Assembly: GCF_028583425.1 (NCBI RefSeq)
Contig: NC_072793.1
Location: 99,495,689-99,559,688 of the forward strand
DNA from: Eublepharis macularius
Lineage: Eukaryota > Chordata > Lepidosauria > Squamata > Eublepharidae
Reading direction: 5' to 3'
Length of the DNA stretch: 64,000 bases
Shown: piece by piece, positions 22,736 through 34,701 of the stretch
How positions within the stretch are numbered: the stretch's first letter is position 1
How the letters are laid out: every line of letters starts with the position of its first letter
Translations under genes and position numbers: made by a program
The notes under the pieces: generated by a model
Databases searched by the model: none
What the model was told of the DNA's origin: nothing
Seen by the model: only the letters and a program-made list of their open reading frames with translations

Positions 22736-23164
22736 CTATTGGTATTATCAATTCAAGTTCCGTCTCCAGCAATTAATAACAATCCAAGGAGGAATGACAT
22801 GAAGATTTTTGAAGGAAAAAATCTATTCATTTCATTTTTATAGAATCATTATTTTGAAAACACTCAAAGAGAGAGAGAGAATTCTTTCCTTAATTTTATC
22901 TACACAACAGATTTGGGAGGTACTTAAGCAGAGAGAGTGACTGATGAGTGATGAACTTCATGGCTGAATAGAGATTTGAATCAAAATCTCCTATCTCCTG
23001 AGTTCTTGCCCAACGTTCTACCCGCTAAACTACTTTGGGACTCATTCTGAAGAATAATGTATTCTAGTGAATTTAATAGACTGATGTTTCAAATGACCAA
23101 AATTTGTAAGTTTAAAATTTCATTGAACTTAATTCAAAATGCGGTCCTAACTCTGCTTGCTCTG

Positions 23165-23345
23165 CAGTAAGGAAGGCACACGGTGGTTAGAGGGTTGGAC
23201 GAGGTCTTACATTCAAATTGCCTTTCGGAATGTGAGAAGCTTGCTATATGACTTCAGACCAGTCACTATTTCTCAGTGTAACCTGCCTCACAGTGTGGAT
23301 AAAATGGAGGTTGGGAAAGCCACACACACATTGGAGGGGTAAAAA
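23165..23345 (+). mobile_element. SINE fragment
   Basis: GTGGTTAGAGGGTTGGAC, GACCAGTCACTATTTCTCAG and CTGCCTCACAGTGTGGATAA match the central part of the SINE family at 18834. Confidence 0.6.
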
Positions 23346-23368
23346 TGTAATAGATAGTATGCTTACGA

Positions 23369-23540
23369 TAGGGTTGTCAGTTCCAGGTTGGGAAATTCCT
23401 AGAGATTTGGGCGTAGAGTTTGGGAAGAGAGTGCAGCCAAGGGTATGATGCCATAGAGTCTGCCTTCTGAAACTGCCATTTCCTTCAGGGGAATGGATCT
23501 CTGTAGTCTGGAGATCAGTTGTAACTTTGAGAAAATGCAC
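23369..23540 (+). mobile_element. TIR repeat, TTGCCA family, 3' truncated
   Basis: TAGGGTTGTCAGTTCCAGG, GGGAAATTCCTAGAGATTTG and CTGTAGTCTGGAGATCAG match the copy at 36731-36950. Confidence 0.7.
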
Positions 23541-23588
23541 ACAAAGAACACGTTTTCTGGGTTTTTTGAGTTGTGTCTCAAAGTTTAC

Positions 23589-24132
23589 ATCCAAGGTATT
23601 CAAACAGGGTTTCTAATAGAGGAGTTGAGCTTGATATTAGTACAAGAGGCAAAAATATGTGTCTTTTTGCTTGAAGTTGTGGTTCCTGAACTGTCTGAGA
23701 TGTGTCTGGAAATCTCCTTCTGAAGCACATAGTCCTGCTTGGAGGGGCTTCTGCTGAGCAGGGTGAGTTAGCTGACTGCTAGTGTCTAACTGCTGGGAGT
23801 GGACCCAAAGCTCAGAACTGTACCTCAGAGTCCATTAGAGGTCAAATTCTGTAACTAAGCCCACAGATTTCCTGGGGGGTTGTATCCAAGGTATTAGAAC
23901 AGGGCTTCTAACAGCGGAGCTGAGCTTGGGTATTAAAGCTAAGGGGTTTGAGGGGGAGCAGAAAAGTACTCTGTCAGAATTTCCCAAGAAAGAGTACTTA
24001 GAAGTTCCATCAGCAAGGAGGGCAGTGTACCATGTTATCCTTCCTGCTGTGGAAATCTGCACAGATTTAGGTGAGCACCCTATTTCAACTCTGAAACTAC
24101 TTGAAACAATCAAACCAGTTAAGAAAGGGTGT
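23589..24132. repeat. Unclassified interspersed sequence with a direct repeat
   Basis: CCAAGGTATT-CAAACAGGG (23591 on) recurs as CCAAGGTATTAGAACAGGG at 23884. About 55 bp match at each site, 292 bp apart. Open frames here give no similarity I recognise. It could be part of an LTR or an unknown transposon, and it continues after the insertion at 24148. Confidence 0.4.
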
Positions 24133-24147
24133 TATAAGTGGATGAGA

Positions 24148-24352
24148 TCCAGAGGAGTTAGCTGTGTTAGTCTGTAGTAGCAAAACAGAAAAGAGTCCAG
24201 TAGCACCTTTAAGACTAACCAACTTTACTGTAGCATAAGCTTTGAGAACCACAGTTCTCTTCGTCAGATGCATCTGACAAAGAACTATGGTTCTCAAAAG
24301 CTTATGCTACAGTAAAGTTGGTTAGTCTTAAAGGTGCTACTGGACTCTTTTC
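24148..24352. mobile_element. Penelope-like palindrome, 205 bp, 15-bp duplication
   Basis: TATAAGTGGATGAGA occurs at 24133-24147 and 24353-24367. The insert is almost a complete palindrome: GAAAAGAGTCCAGTAGCACC on the left is mirrored at its right end, with the centre at CAGATGCATCTG. On the minus strand, CTGACGA (24267-24261) is followed by the stem GAGAAC/GTTCTC and AAAGC, a hammerhead-like core. The + strand arm has the decayed form CTGACAA. A long, variable duplication suits target-primed insertion rather than a cut-and-paste element. Confidence 0.75.
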
Positions 24353-24367
24353 TATAAGTGGATGAGA

Positions 24368-25679
24368 CCTTCAGGGACCTACTGGAGCAGTCTGACTCTC
24401 TGCTGTCGTGGAGACTGAGAGTCTTTATATTGGAAGGCATCAAGCCTGAGGAGGAGGGACCCCTTCCTCAGATGACAGACCAATATCTCATACCAAGGGT
24501 ACCCCTCTGCGATTGGGGTGAGATGGGCTTTTGGTAGTGTAGGATTTGATTATTAGGAATGTAGAGAGCAGGATCTGTGACTTGCCTGTCTGGTGTAAAG
24601 GTTCGTGTGCTCTCTAGATAGGCTGATAGAGGTATATGATATGGCTCTGGTCGACCCCCAGTTTGGATCCAGGGACCGAACTCTGCTGGGCTGGATTATC
24701 CAGCCACAGCAGGGTGCCACAGGCAGCCACTGAAGGCAGCAAGTAAGAGGCCAAGCATGAAGCCAAGCCCCATGCCACTGCTGCAGGAGAGCTGAACGAG
24801 GCTGGATGGACAGGGGAGGAGGGCAGGCAGAGTGGATTTCCATCCTGTTCTTCCTCTCCTTCCCTGCCCGAGCTCCAAAAGAGCCCTACTTTGTTGTTAC
24901 CAGGTACCCTTCAAATTCCACATCTCAGTAGCAAGCTAGGGATTCTTCTTTTTTTTATTGGAAACAAAAGAGAGTTTCTGGGGGCAGCTTGATCAGGGGG
25001 CCACCTGAAAATTGAGGGAGTATTTTGGGGGCAATCAGGAGTGGGTTCCCTCCAAATTTGGTGAAGCTAGCTCAAAAATGCCCCCTCCCCTCCTTGTAGA
25101 CATAAAACTATTTGTGGTAAGAATAAAAGAAATACAGAAAATACTTTAAAAAACATACATTTATTATAATATTTTCAATAAACAGGAAAAAATAAATGAA
25201 ATGGAAATCTGTACTCCTGAAAATACTGGGTCTGACGTTGGAAGAGGGAACTCAAATACTGTGAGACAAGACTGATGACTTTGCACTGTTAAAGTTGTAA
25301 AATTCACAATCTGAAGCTGGTTTAATTTGTTCTGTTAAAAGAACAATCTGAGACAGGAGAACTAAATAATATAATGGAAAAGGCTGACATTTTTCAAAGA
25401 ACAAAAAAGGTTAGTTTGAATCTCTGTAAAATAGTGCAAGTTGTATACCAATCCTGCTTTTTAAAAATATGGTTTTATTGCCCCTTTTACCTTTCTGTTT
25501 GTCCAAGGAGTTCAGTGTGATGTTATACCCTCCTCTATTCTATCCTTACAGCAGTCCTGTTTTTAAAAGTGTGCTGTATAATAAAAATGTGTTAAAAGTT
25601 CCAAAGCAGTAGTTACAATAACCATGTCTTTATTTCGTGAAAAAGTATTGCTCTGTATCCCACAGGCATGCAAAGTTTT
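24368..25679 (+). other. Unclassified sequence, no gene recognised
   Basis: The first part continues the unclassified repeat interrupted by the palindrome. The rest is unremarkable. ORFs at 24553-24878 are not similar to any protein I know. Confidence 0.35.
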
Positions 25680-26955
25680 TCCACATTCCTATTTATTTAT
25701 TTAAAAATTCTATTCTGCTCTCCCCACGGACGGGCTCAGGGTGGATAACAACCTATTAAAACACAATAAAAATTTCATCTACATTAAACATCATTAAAAC
25801 AGCAGCATATTTCTGTTAATACAAATTTAAAAACAGGATGGTGGACAACCTTCACAGGGAGGGTTAAAATTTTATACACCCCTTTTTTCAGGCTGGCAGA
25901 GGCCCAGCCTCAGCCATGTGCCTGGCAGAACTCTGTCTTGCAGGCCCGGCGGAAGGATAGTAGGTTCCGCTGAGCCCTGATCTCAGCAGACAGAGCGGTC
26001 CACCAGGTGGGAGCCAGGACTGAAAAGGCTCTGGCTCTAGTAGAGGCTAGGCAGGCCTTCTTGGGGCCTGGGACCACCAACAGCTGTTTGTCCCTTGATC
26101 GGCGTGTCCTCTGGGGAATATATTGGGAGAGACAGTCCTGTAGATATGCTGGCCTCAGTCCGCACAGGGCCTTAGAGGTCATTACCAGAACCTTGAATCT
26201 GATCCAGTTCTCCACTGGCAACCAAAGCAGCTCGCGAAATATCAGTGTTATATGCGCCTTATTTGGCACTCTTGTATAATAACACGCGCCACTGCATTTT
26301 GTACCAGCTGTAACCTCTGAGTCAGGCTCAAGGGCAGCCCTGCATAGAGCGAGTTACAGTAATCTAGCCTAGAGATGACTGTTGCCTGGATCCCTGTAGT
26401 TAAGTCACGAGTTGACAGGTAAGGGACAAGTTGCCTGGTCTGCCACAGATGGGGGGAAAAAAGGACTTGACAACTGCTGTGACCTGTGCCTCGATTTTCA
26501 GGGAGGCATCCAGGATCACCCTCAGGCTCTTAACCCTCGGAACTGGCACTAACAGTGCCCCATCAAGAGCCGGGAGCCGGAGTCCCAAACCTAATCCCCC
26601 GTGGCTCAAGTACAGGACCTCTGTCTTCATCAGGCTCAGTTTCAGCCAACTCTGCTTCAACCAGTCACAGCTGCAAAAGCATGTTCCAGGATATCTGGGG
26701 CTGAGTCGGGCCATCCGTCCATCATCAGATACAACTGGGTATCATCTGCATATTGATGACACCCAAGTCTGAAACTTTGCACCAACTGGGAAAACAATAA
26801 TGGGGAGAGTATTGCTCCCTGTGGGACCCCACACACCAAAGGGTGACGGGATGACAATTTCTCCCCCCAGCAGTACCTTCCATCCCCCTGGAAATCATGG
26901 CTGGAGTCACAGAACAGCCACTTGTGAGGAACAGCCACTTGTGTCAAGGCAATGC
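25680..26955 (-). mobile_element. L2-group LINE, 5'-truncated copy
   Basis: The 3' untranslated end is near 25690 (CCGTCCGTGGGGAGAGC on the minus strand). Moving 5', broken frames give HITLIFRELLWLPVENWIRF, WLKQSWLKLSLMKTEVLY, then YADDTQLYLMMDG and HPLVCGVPQGAILSPLLF at about 26890. The element is truncated inside the reverse transcriptase, just before motif B. At least two frameshifts separate the pieces. It belongs to the same family as the 11178 and 55965 copies. Confidence 0.88.
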
Positions 26956-29817
26956 GAAGGTAGAGATGAAATTTCCTCTTATGTCTTCTATCAGCAGAAT
27001 TGTGCTAGAGGAAGACCTTGAGGGAGCAGTTTTACTTCCTCCTGTCTCCTCCATACAGCACCCCAAACTATGTACTATTTCTCTGTGCATATCCGACAGT
27101 TCCAGGAATTATCTTTCTAGGGGTAAGAAGTGGCTGTTGGAATGCAGGAATGTGTGAAAAATCATTGTTCTATGTATGATTTCTTGTTGTCATATCCCGG
27201 TGCACCTCAGCTGGGGTGAAGGAGAGAAAGGGTAGAACATGGGCACTGCCCTAAGCATACCAGCAACATAGTAATGGGGGAGACAGAGGCACCTTGGGGA
27301 TCGGTATGTGTGTGGCAGGAACAGAAAGAAGTAAGAATAACCAGGACCTATTCTCCTTGGAATGAAAGATGTATTTAGGAGTAGGTACTGGGCTGCAGGA
27401 ACTGCGGAGGTCCAGGTAAAGAAGGATAAAAAGGTCACAGTTGAAGGAGGTGGGGAGGAAGTACCTGGCTCAGACCAGGTACAGAGAACAGGGAAGAAGA
27501 GTAGTCAGCCTAGCCTGAGCTTTCTCAGGTAGGAGGGACACAGAACTCTCCTGGCCTGTGCAGGCAGCATTCCTGGCCAAGAGGCCACAACTATCACTGT
27601 CCCAGGCCTGGGTGGCCTAGCTACTGCTAGTGTTAACCCTGCCAGAAGATAAAGTGGTCAGAGCTAGGAGTTACCAAAGAGTGAAGGACCTCAGTGGGGG
27701 AGGAAGGCCTAAGAACCTAGGTGAAAGCAGGAGGAGGTGATAAGGGATAAACCAGCCGAGCTGCAGGAGAGTGTTAACCTTGGAACTAAACCTTGGAGCC
27801 TCAGCATCTTTTGTGCGTTGAATAATCTTTGACAACAGATACAACATGGGGGATGTGGCCCTGGCCATGGGGGCATCACCATTGTATACATGCCATTAAA
27901 TAAAAGGTGAGGTTTTTAAAAAAATGATCGCCAACCTTGTTCATATAAGTAACTTCATCTTCATTGCTACATAAGTACTACAATGGATAAAACAAAATGA
28001 TCTATGCTAAATCTTCCCTGGAATTTAGGACAAATTGCTGCATAGACGCACTCCTGAACTTCCAAAGATTTCAGTCTTAAAAATAAAATGTCAGCGGTTT
28101 ATAGGAAACTAGTAGAATTTATTCTTTCTTTAAGTCAAGACAAACATAATAAAATTTTACATTGCCACACTTATTTCATTAGAGCTAATAAATATACATC
28201 TGGCAGTACATCAAATTCAAAGGTAATTTTTTGTGCTTCTTTATGACTTATAAGTTCTATTAAGTGTTAATGTATCACCTTCAATTGGCAGTGCTGCTGT
28301 GTTCAAATTTGTTTGTGCTGACCCAACAGTCTTATGAGGAAGATAGCAGTAGTACCTCTTTTTTCAGGTGAGAAACTGAAGCTCAATGAGGGCATCACCA
28401 TGTGTGGGCTAAGCGCCCATGAACCCTGTCACTGTAAATGCAGCCCACTTTCTAATTTAAACTCCACAGTGAAATAGTATAAGAGGGGGGAAACCTCCTT
28501 CTGCCACTTCATCCCTCAGCTTAAAAAGTTGGGGTTTCAGTTCTACAGTTGGTTTGAGTGCCTCAAGTCTGGGCACTGACCAACTGCTTTTCTTGATTTC
28601 TGTTTTACTTTGCCAGTATTAAGGAAATTGTTTACAAACCTTCAAGGTTTACAAACTTGAAAGGAATACTGAAAACCTGGATAGAGTGAAGTCAGAAACA
28701 ACATTTATTGAGGGGGATAATAGAGATACCTGGGCTTGAAAATTACTTTGAATACTTGATATTATTTTGACTGCTTGAGTTTGATAACGCCCGCATCAAG
28801 AGCCAATCACCACAAGCATTCAAGCTCCATTTGACAGGCAGCCAAAGGTCACAAGATAAAACAAGAGAAAGAGAGAACACAGAACTAACTGTAGCTATCC
28901 ATCTATGCAGTGAAGGCAGCCACAAATATGTGACAATTCACACATGCGCTGCAGGACCTTTTTGACCCTGGTCTTTTCATACACCGATTTCAGACCGATG
29001 TGGCACTTCCTCCATAAGAGAATAGGACCATTGTTCTAAAGAAGTTAACTTTTATTTATAATGTTTGGATGTTTGCTCACACATATATTAGGACTGAGGT
29101 ACAGGAAATGGGTTTTGTTTTATGATTAACTCCGGAAGGAGACTAGATTGCTCTCTTTGATGTGCTGGCTAGTGTCCTAAACATTTTAAGTCATCTGTAA
29201 TGTTTGTCCTCTGTTACAAACACTGGCCATTCTTTATGCTGCTGGAATCTGAAATGATCTTATCTAGTCAGGATGTTTGCCTTTAGAATGGACCTTCTTG
29301 CAAAAGTTCAATTTGCATTCTATCAATTTTAGTCAGTAATTTATTTCTTTGTCTGAATCTGAACGTGATCAAGGTTAGCTTCTCACCCTGGCCTTTTGCC
29401 ATCTCTTCTCTGGGCCTGAAAGTGAGGTAGGGAGAGGCTCTGCATGATTCTTTCCTAATGTCTAGAGCATCACAAGGTGCTAGATGTGGGAAGACTCTGT
29501 AATAGCACATGGGTAAAACCAGTAGGCGCGCACACTTTAGGACTGCTTCTAATCCCAGCTTTAGGACAGGCAGCAAGGTTTGAAAACAAAAGATTATTTT
29601 CTTTTCAGGCTTTGAAGAGGGGAGGGAACAATATGGACAACCAGGTATGAAACCTGACTTGTGGAAGTGGGGGAGTGTTTCATGGTCCTGGGAAAACTTT
29701 CAAAAAAGAAAGAGACCACAGGTTGTTTGGAGCCATCTTGGTCTGATCAGAGTAGAGCTTTAGCAGCAATTCCAAGTAATTTAAATTACATCAGTCCAGT
29801 TGGGGAAACTTCCTTTG
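26956..29817 (+). other. Intronic sequence with a purine-rich block
   Basis: About 27188-27930 is purine-rich and begins TGTCATATCCCGG. AATAAA occurs near 27898. It could be an old LTR but no right end or duplication was found. I see no exon or named repeat elsewhere. Confidence 0.35.
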
Positions 29818-29835
29818 GGAAATACCGATGAACAG

Positions 29836-30924
29836 AAGAAGATTTATCCTTTAAATATGGGTGGCTACAATATAGACAAATTAAAGACTTATTTGAATTA
29901 GATAAAAAGAAAAATAGGCTTTAGAAGCAGAAATTCTGAATTAGAAGATCTTGTACTTGGAGAGGGAACAAAGATAATATCTAAGTTTTATAAACTGCTA
30001 CTGAAATGGTATACAGAAGACAAAGTGGTCAAGACACAAATGGTGAAATGGGTACTAAATTTTAATACAGAGATTACAATGGAGGCTTGGGAATATTGGT
30101 GGGAAAATACTATGAAAATATCTACATGTGTTAATTTAAAAGAGAATGGTTACAAAATGATGTATAGATGGTATTTAACACTGGAAAAATTAGCAAATAT
30201 GAGTAATGCTATGTCAAATAAGTGTTGGAAATGTAAACAACATGAAGGCTCTTTTTATCATATGTGGTGGACTTGCGATAAGGCAAAGCAATTTTGACCT
30301 AAGATATATGCAGAAATGTTGATAATTATAAAAGGCAATTTGCCAAAAAGCCCTGAACTGTTTTTGCTTGGACTTAATATGGAAAAAATTAATGTAATGG
30401 ATAGAACACTATTATGGTACATGACGGTAGCAGCAAGACTACTATATGCGCAATACTGGAAGTAAGAGGAGGTACCAGAAATTGAAGAATGGATATGAAA
30501 GCTGTTGTACATGGTGGAGATGGACAAGCTGACCAGAAAATTAAGGAAACAAAGCTCAAATGAATTTGTAAAGGATTGGGAAAAATTTAAAGAATATCTG
30601 GAAAATTAGTGGGATGTAAAAGGACAGTTATGGTCTATAGATAATTACTGATGTGTATATGATAATGGAACTAGAATACATGTAATAACTTTACCTTTGA
30701 GAACTGGGAGAAGTAATAGAACAGAAGGAATTTGTTAAGAGATAAAAAGGTTTTAGTGCTGTTGGGGGTCTAAGGAGGGAGGGGGAGAGAGGGTGGGAAG
30801 TGCTTATATCAAGTGATAATTGCAAAACAATTAGTATGTAGAAGATAAAAAGAAAATGGATGATATATGTAATTTGCAATACTTATTTTAACCTACCCAA
30901 TAAAATTTTCTTTTTTTAAAAAAA
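29836..30924 (+). mobile_element. 5'-truncated L1 with 18-bp target duplication
   Basis: GGAAATACCGATGAACAG flanks the insert at 29818-29835 and 30925-30942. The insert is 1,089 bp of L1 ORF2 3' end and 3' untranslated region, ending AATAAAATTTTC and a short A-rich tail. It lies on the + strand, opposite to the other large L1 copies. Confidence 0.93.
30025..30297 (+). pseudogene. L1 ORF2 C-terminal fragment
   Basis: The frame reads YKMMYRWYLTLEKLANM, then KCWKCKQHEGSFYHMWWTC, the zinc-knuckle region of L1 ORF2, and stops prematurely at 30297. Related sequence continues to about 30610 in broken frames. No reverse transcriptase core is present because of 5' truncation. Confidence 0.88.
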
Positions 30925-31044
30925 GGAAATACCGATGAACAGGTGGCTCTTACGTGGTGAAAGGTACATTGATTGAATCACTAAGTATCCTTGATAATGA
31001 ACTGATGGCCACATACTGCTCAACTCCTGTTAAAGTCAGCCAGG

Positions 31045-31600
31045 TATCAGTGCAATATGTACGCTGTTCTAAGTAACTCCGTCTTTTGCAATTTTGTAGG
31101 TATGATGTCAGAAAGCTGCAGTTTTTCCATATAAGTTGCAAAAGTTTTTGAAATAGTTTCCAGTGCCCCAATGACAATGGGAACTGCTGTTGCATTCTTC
31201 TTCCATAGTCGGGTGGTTTTTATTGCCAAATCTCTGTATTTAATCATTTTTTCTTGTTCTTTTTCTTCGACTCTGGCATCCCCTGGAATTGCAATGTCTA
31301 TTATCCAAACTTTTCAATTTTCCACAACTGTTGTGTCTGGTGTATTGTGTTCAAGGTGTCAATCAGTTTGTATTCTAAAATCCCATGATCATTTTCCAAC
31401 ACCTTTTCTTCCTGATGTTCCCATGAATTCTTTGATACTGGCAGATTATACTTTTTACTCCATGACCAATGGATCAGGTTTGCAACCCTATCATGTCTAG
31501 CTTTGTAGTCCATATGTGCAATTTTCTGCATTCACAAATAAGGTGGGACACAGTTTCATCTTTTTCCTGGCAAAGTTGACATTATGGATTTTCACTGATT
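31045..31600 (-). pseudogene. R2/R4-type LINE C-terminal relic
   Basis: Minus-strand frames give CQLCQEKDETVSHLICEC, a C-x2-C-x8-H-x4-C zinc knuckle. These are followed by KIAHMDYKARHDRVANLIHW, WEHQEEKVLEN and, after frameshifts, VPIVIGALETISKTF and TKLQKTELLRTAYIL. This order is typical of the end of R2/R4/Dong-group LINE proteins, where a restriction-like endonuclease follows the knuckle. The PD-D catalytic stretch is degraded here (HNTPDTTV-like). The relic has several stops and a frameshift at about 31535. Confidence 0.75.
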
Positions 31601-31719
31601 ATTATTATTATACGAATTATCTGAAACACAATCAACAATAAGTAGAGGTCACATGTTATTATTGACTGGCCTTGCTAAGCTGATACAGGTTGATGCCAGA
31701 GACCGAAGTATCAACCAGA

Positions 31720-32170
31720 TGTCACCGTAATATATACGCTGTTCCAAGTAGCACCATCTTTTGCAGTTTTGTAGTCCGTCTGTACAATTTTGCTGCATTC
31801 AGAGATAAAATGGGACACAGTTTAATCTTTTTCCTGGCAAAGTTGACATTTTGGATTTACACTGATATTCTGAACTTTGGCTTTCATAACATTCGTTTGC
31901 AATGCTTGTTCTTGTGCTGTGAAGATCAGACCTTCAGTTTCTTTCTTGATTGTACCCATCTTCAATCATGCCCAACTTAGGCTGTTGTCACTTTTTCCTT
32001 CAATATTTTTTAGATGTTGCCCATGTAAGGGTTTGTTCTTCCAACCATTTAATCTATTCTCGAACTGTTTCTTCTTGTATTCAGCTTTTGTTTCGGTTGT
32101 TTTTAATGTTCTCTTTTTTATTATGATTATTCCTCTGTTTCTAATTGCACAATAATAGATACTTGATCTT
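31720..32170 (-). pseudogene. R2/R4-type LINE relic, second partial copy
   Basis: The blocks GGGACACAGTTTAATC, TTTTTCCTGGCAAAGTTGAC and TGTACAATTTTGCTGCATTC repeat the knuckle region of the copy at 31045-31600. The minus strand then reads WLEEQTLTWATSKKY, which lies further 5' in the protein. All frames are broken. The two copies are in the same orientation. Confidence 0.6.
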
Positions 32171-32961
32171 GCAAATTGTTAGTAATTTGTAGTTTTGGCA
32201 AAGCACATCCTGTGTAAGTTTTAGAAGGATTGTTATACTCTGTATCCAGTATCTAATCTGATGTGGTATATGTTCCATAGGCACGCACTGTGTATGTTAT
32301 GTGCCATCAAGTCACTTAACTAGTCTTAATTGATATTCCTTCTGAATTGAAAATCTTCCTCTTGGAGCACTTTGTGCCATTGCTCAATGATTTAAAAAGA
32401 AAGGGAGATGCTAGTAGCATGCAATCTGCTGTGTATTTCCCCCCCATAACCTAACAATTCCAGTGTTAAAATGGTAAGAAATAGGAACTGTTTATGTACT
32501 TTATATAATTTGTTTCAGATACATAAACCATCTTGAAATATACATAGAGTTTGAATAATCCTGTTTTACTTGGTCATAGTGTTAAGAACTATAAAGCATA
32601 ATCATTCCTTGAGACTCTAGAACTGAATTCCCTTCTGAAACTGGATGTATTTCATTTTTCTTCTTGTTAATCGTTTTAGATAGGCATCTTACATTGTGAC
32701 AGAGCCCTCCAATTATTTACAGTACTCAAATATTTGTGAGGTACAAAGGGACAGAACTGTTGCCTGCCTGTACTTCTGAAATTTATTTTACACGGTAAGC
32801 ATGTTGAAGGATTAACTGGGTTGGGTTTCAGCAGAGGTTTGCTAAATTGGGAAAGTGACAGAATGTCATCCCACAGTATTTCCAAAAGCAGTCTGAGGAA
32901 AGATAGAAAAGGATTGATGAGAAGGTCAATTCATTTAGAAAACTGCTGCAATTATGATGGA
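32171..32961 (+). other. Intronic sequence, nothing recognised
   Basis: No gene or named repeat before the Helitron end. The base next to the Helitron at 32961 is A, as expected for an A/T target. Confidence 0.4.
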
Positions 32962-33365
32962 CTAGCTTGATACCCATGCTTCATTACGGTATTTAACTAC
33001 TTTAAATCCAGTTATAATATTTTTTGTAGTATAATAGCACAGTACCCAAGCTTCACAAAGGTGTTTGAATAAAGCAAAGCATGTTGATGCTGAAAACTGA
33101 TGAAGTGAATTTCAGTTTCGAAATGTAACATTTATTGAAGAGATTTTAAAAAGAAAAAGATTGTATTGAAATAAATAAAGTAAAAAATACGTACAACCAG
33201 GTTTTTTTTTTACTGAAGAACCTCTTTGTAGACCACATTGGTGGTTTTCCCCTCAGGTGCTAGGATCACCAGGCTGCTGGATGACCTCACTCTGGAGCAG
33301 GCCACGTAGAACTGCCCATGTTAGAAGCAGTTCTCCCTCAAGTCAATTCCTGCCACCTTCAGTGT

Positions 33366-33986
33366 CTAACCCTGGGACTTGTAGATCATCATAGCAAAGC
33401 AGACCTTAAGAGGGAACTGCAGTCTCTTGAACTTGAAGAGGTTATATGATGGTATGAATGGTATGTGTGGTATGAACACCAGCTCTCTCTGAGCACTCCT
33501 GGTGAACACTGTGGCCTCGATGATGTTCTTGTGAAGGGCTTTCACTTGCAGTCTGGTGCCATTGCAGAGTTTTAGTGGGCTGAGGTTCTGGAGCAGCATC
33601 ACTGGAGCTCCCACTTTGAAGAGAAGCTTGCAGTCTGGGAAGCCAGGAGGGTTAAGCGTGTTGAGGAACTCCACGGGGTGCACCACTGAGTCCACAGATC
33701 TGTACTCAATTTCTGCCCCTTCAAGGAAGTTAAATTGTGTTTCATTAATGATGGCAACCTTGTCATTCTTGGGGGTCAGAATGGCATGCTTGCACAACCA
33801 GTCCATGGACTTCTCTGTGACAGTGGTGATATCAGGGTATATCTTGGCTGTTAGGTCTGCTAGGGTCATCACTCCTGTGTCCAGGCCTTCAGGGATGGTC
33901 ACCTTTCCCTTGGACTCAGGATACTCTCCGTCCCCTATTTTTAGCGGAAGTTCAAAAAATTCCCCAGCAGACACCTCACCTCTCAA
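33366..33986 (-). pseudogene. Helitron helicase C-terminal part
   Basis: The 206 open residues are part of the Pif1-like helicase that unwinds DNA during rolling-circle transposition. Visible blocks in order: WLCKHAILTPKND, EYRSVDSVV, PVEFLNTLNPPGFP, KVGAPVMLLQNL, CNGTRLQVKAL and RLQFPLKVCFAMMIYKSQG, the last being helicase motif VI. A stop follows SQG directly. Beyond it, up to about 33225, the frame carries the expected end (FYVACSRVRS). The first ATP-binding motifs lie upstream in broken frames or are missing. The protein is not functional as it stands. Confidence 0.88.
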
Positions 33987-34006
33987 GTGGACCCTAATGT
34001 TCCTTC

Positions 34007-34701
34007 TTAATCAGAGTTTCCTGATGAGGGGCCACAGATACGACACCTCGACACACACAGTAACCTCATCAGCCCGAGTTCCGCTTGGGGACTACTGACA
34101 GAGTCTGCCAGAAGTTTCCAGCCAGCAGCACGGTGACTCCTCCCATCACTTTCTCGTTGCCCCTGACATCTTTGAGGGTTGTGCTCAGTGCCACAGCACA
34201 TGGGCCATATTACTTTGTTTTGAGATGCTGAAAAGGGGTGTTTCTGCATGGATGAGGTTAAGAGGCAGCTTGAAGGTAGGAAAGAATCATATGCCATGCC
34301 TGAGTGAGCCTTGACCTTCCATGGAAGTGAGCGCCTCTGAACTTGTCTTCCAGGATTGCTTTGCTCATACACTCTGCCACTCTGTGCACCTTGGGGTGAT
34401 CTTGCTGGTACTTGGCCATTGCTGTTCGGTGGACCGCAGGAGTACGATGTTCATATTTCTTTGCCACATCTCTAAGTTGCTTCCTCCCTTTAGCGTTGGT
34501 GTATCTTGCAGGACGTCTGCTAGAAGGCTTCTTGGTGGCAGTAAGACGTGATGGCTGCAAGAGATGTGAGATGGAGTTGGACTGAGGGAGTGGTGGTTTG
34601 GTGGGCACTTCGGCAGGTTCATGTGAGAGGTTCACATTGAAATGGCCCCTAGAAAGGTCATGCACCATCTCCCCATGAACATTTAAAAACTCAGTTGCCA
34701 T
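34007..34701 (-). pseudogene. Helitron internal coding remnant
   Basis: The frame at 34258-34701 contains RRPARYTNAKGRKQLRD and HPKVHRVAECMSKAI. Part of it recurs in the second Helitron at 36551-36748. Just downstream, a broken frame gives GGVTVLLAGNFWQ, which resembles helicase motif II/III (GGxxxLLAGDFRQ). It is probably the N-terminal part fused to the helicase after an internal deletion. No HUH motif was seen. Confidence 0.55.
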
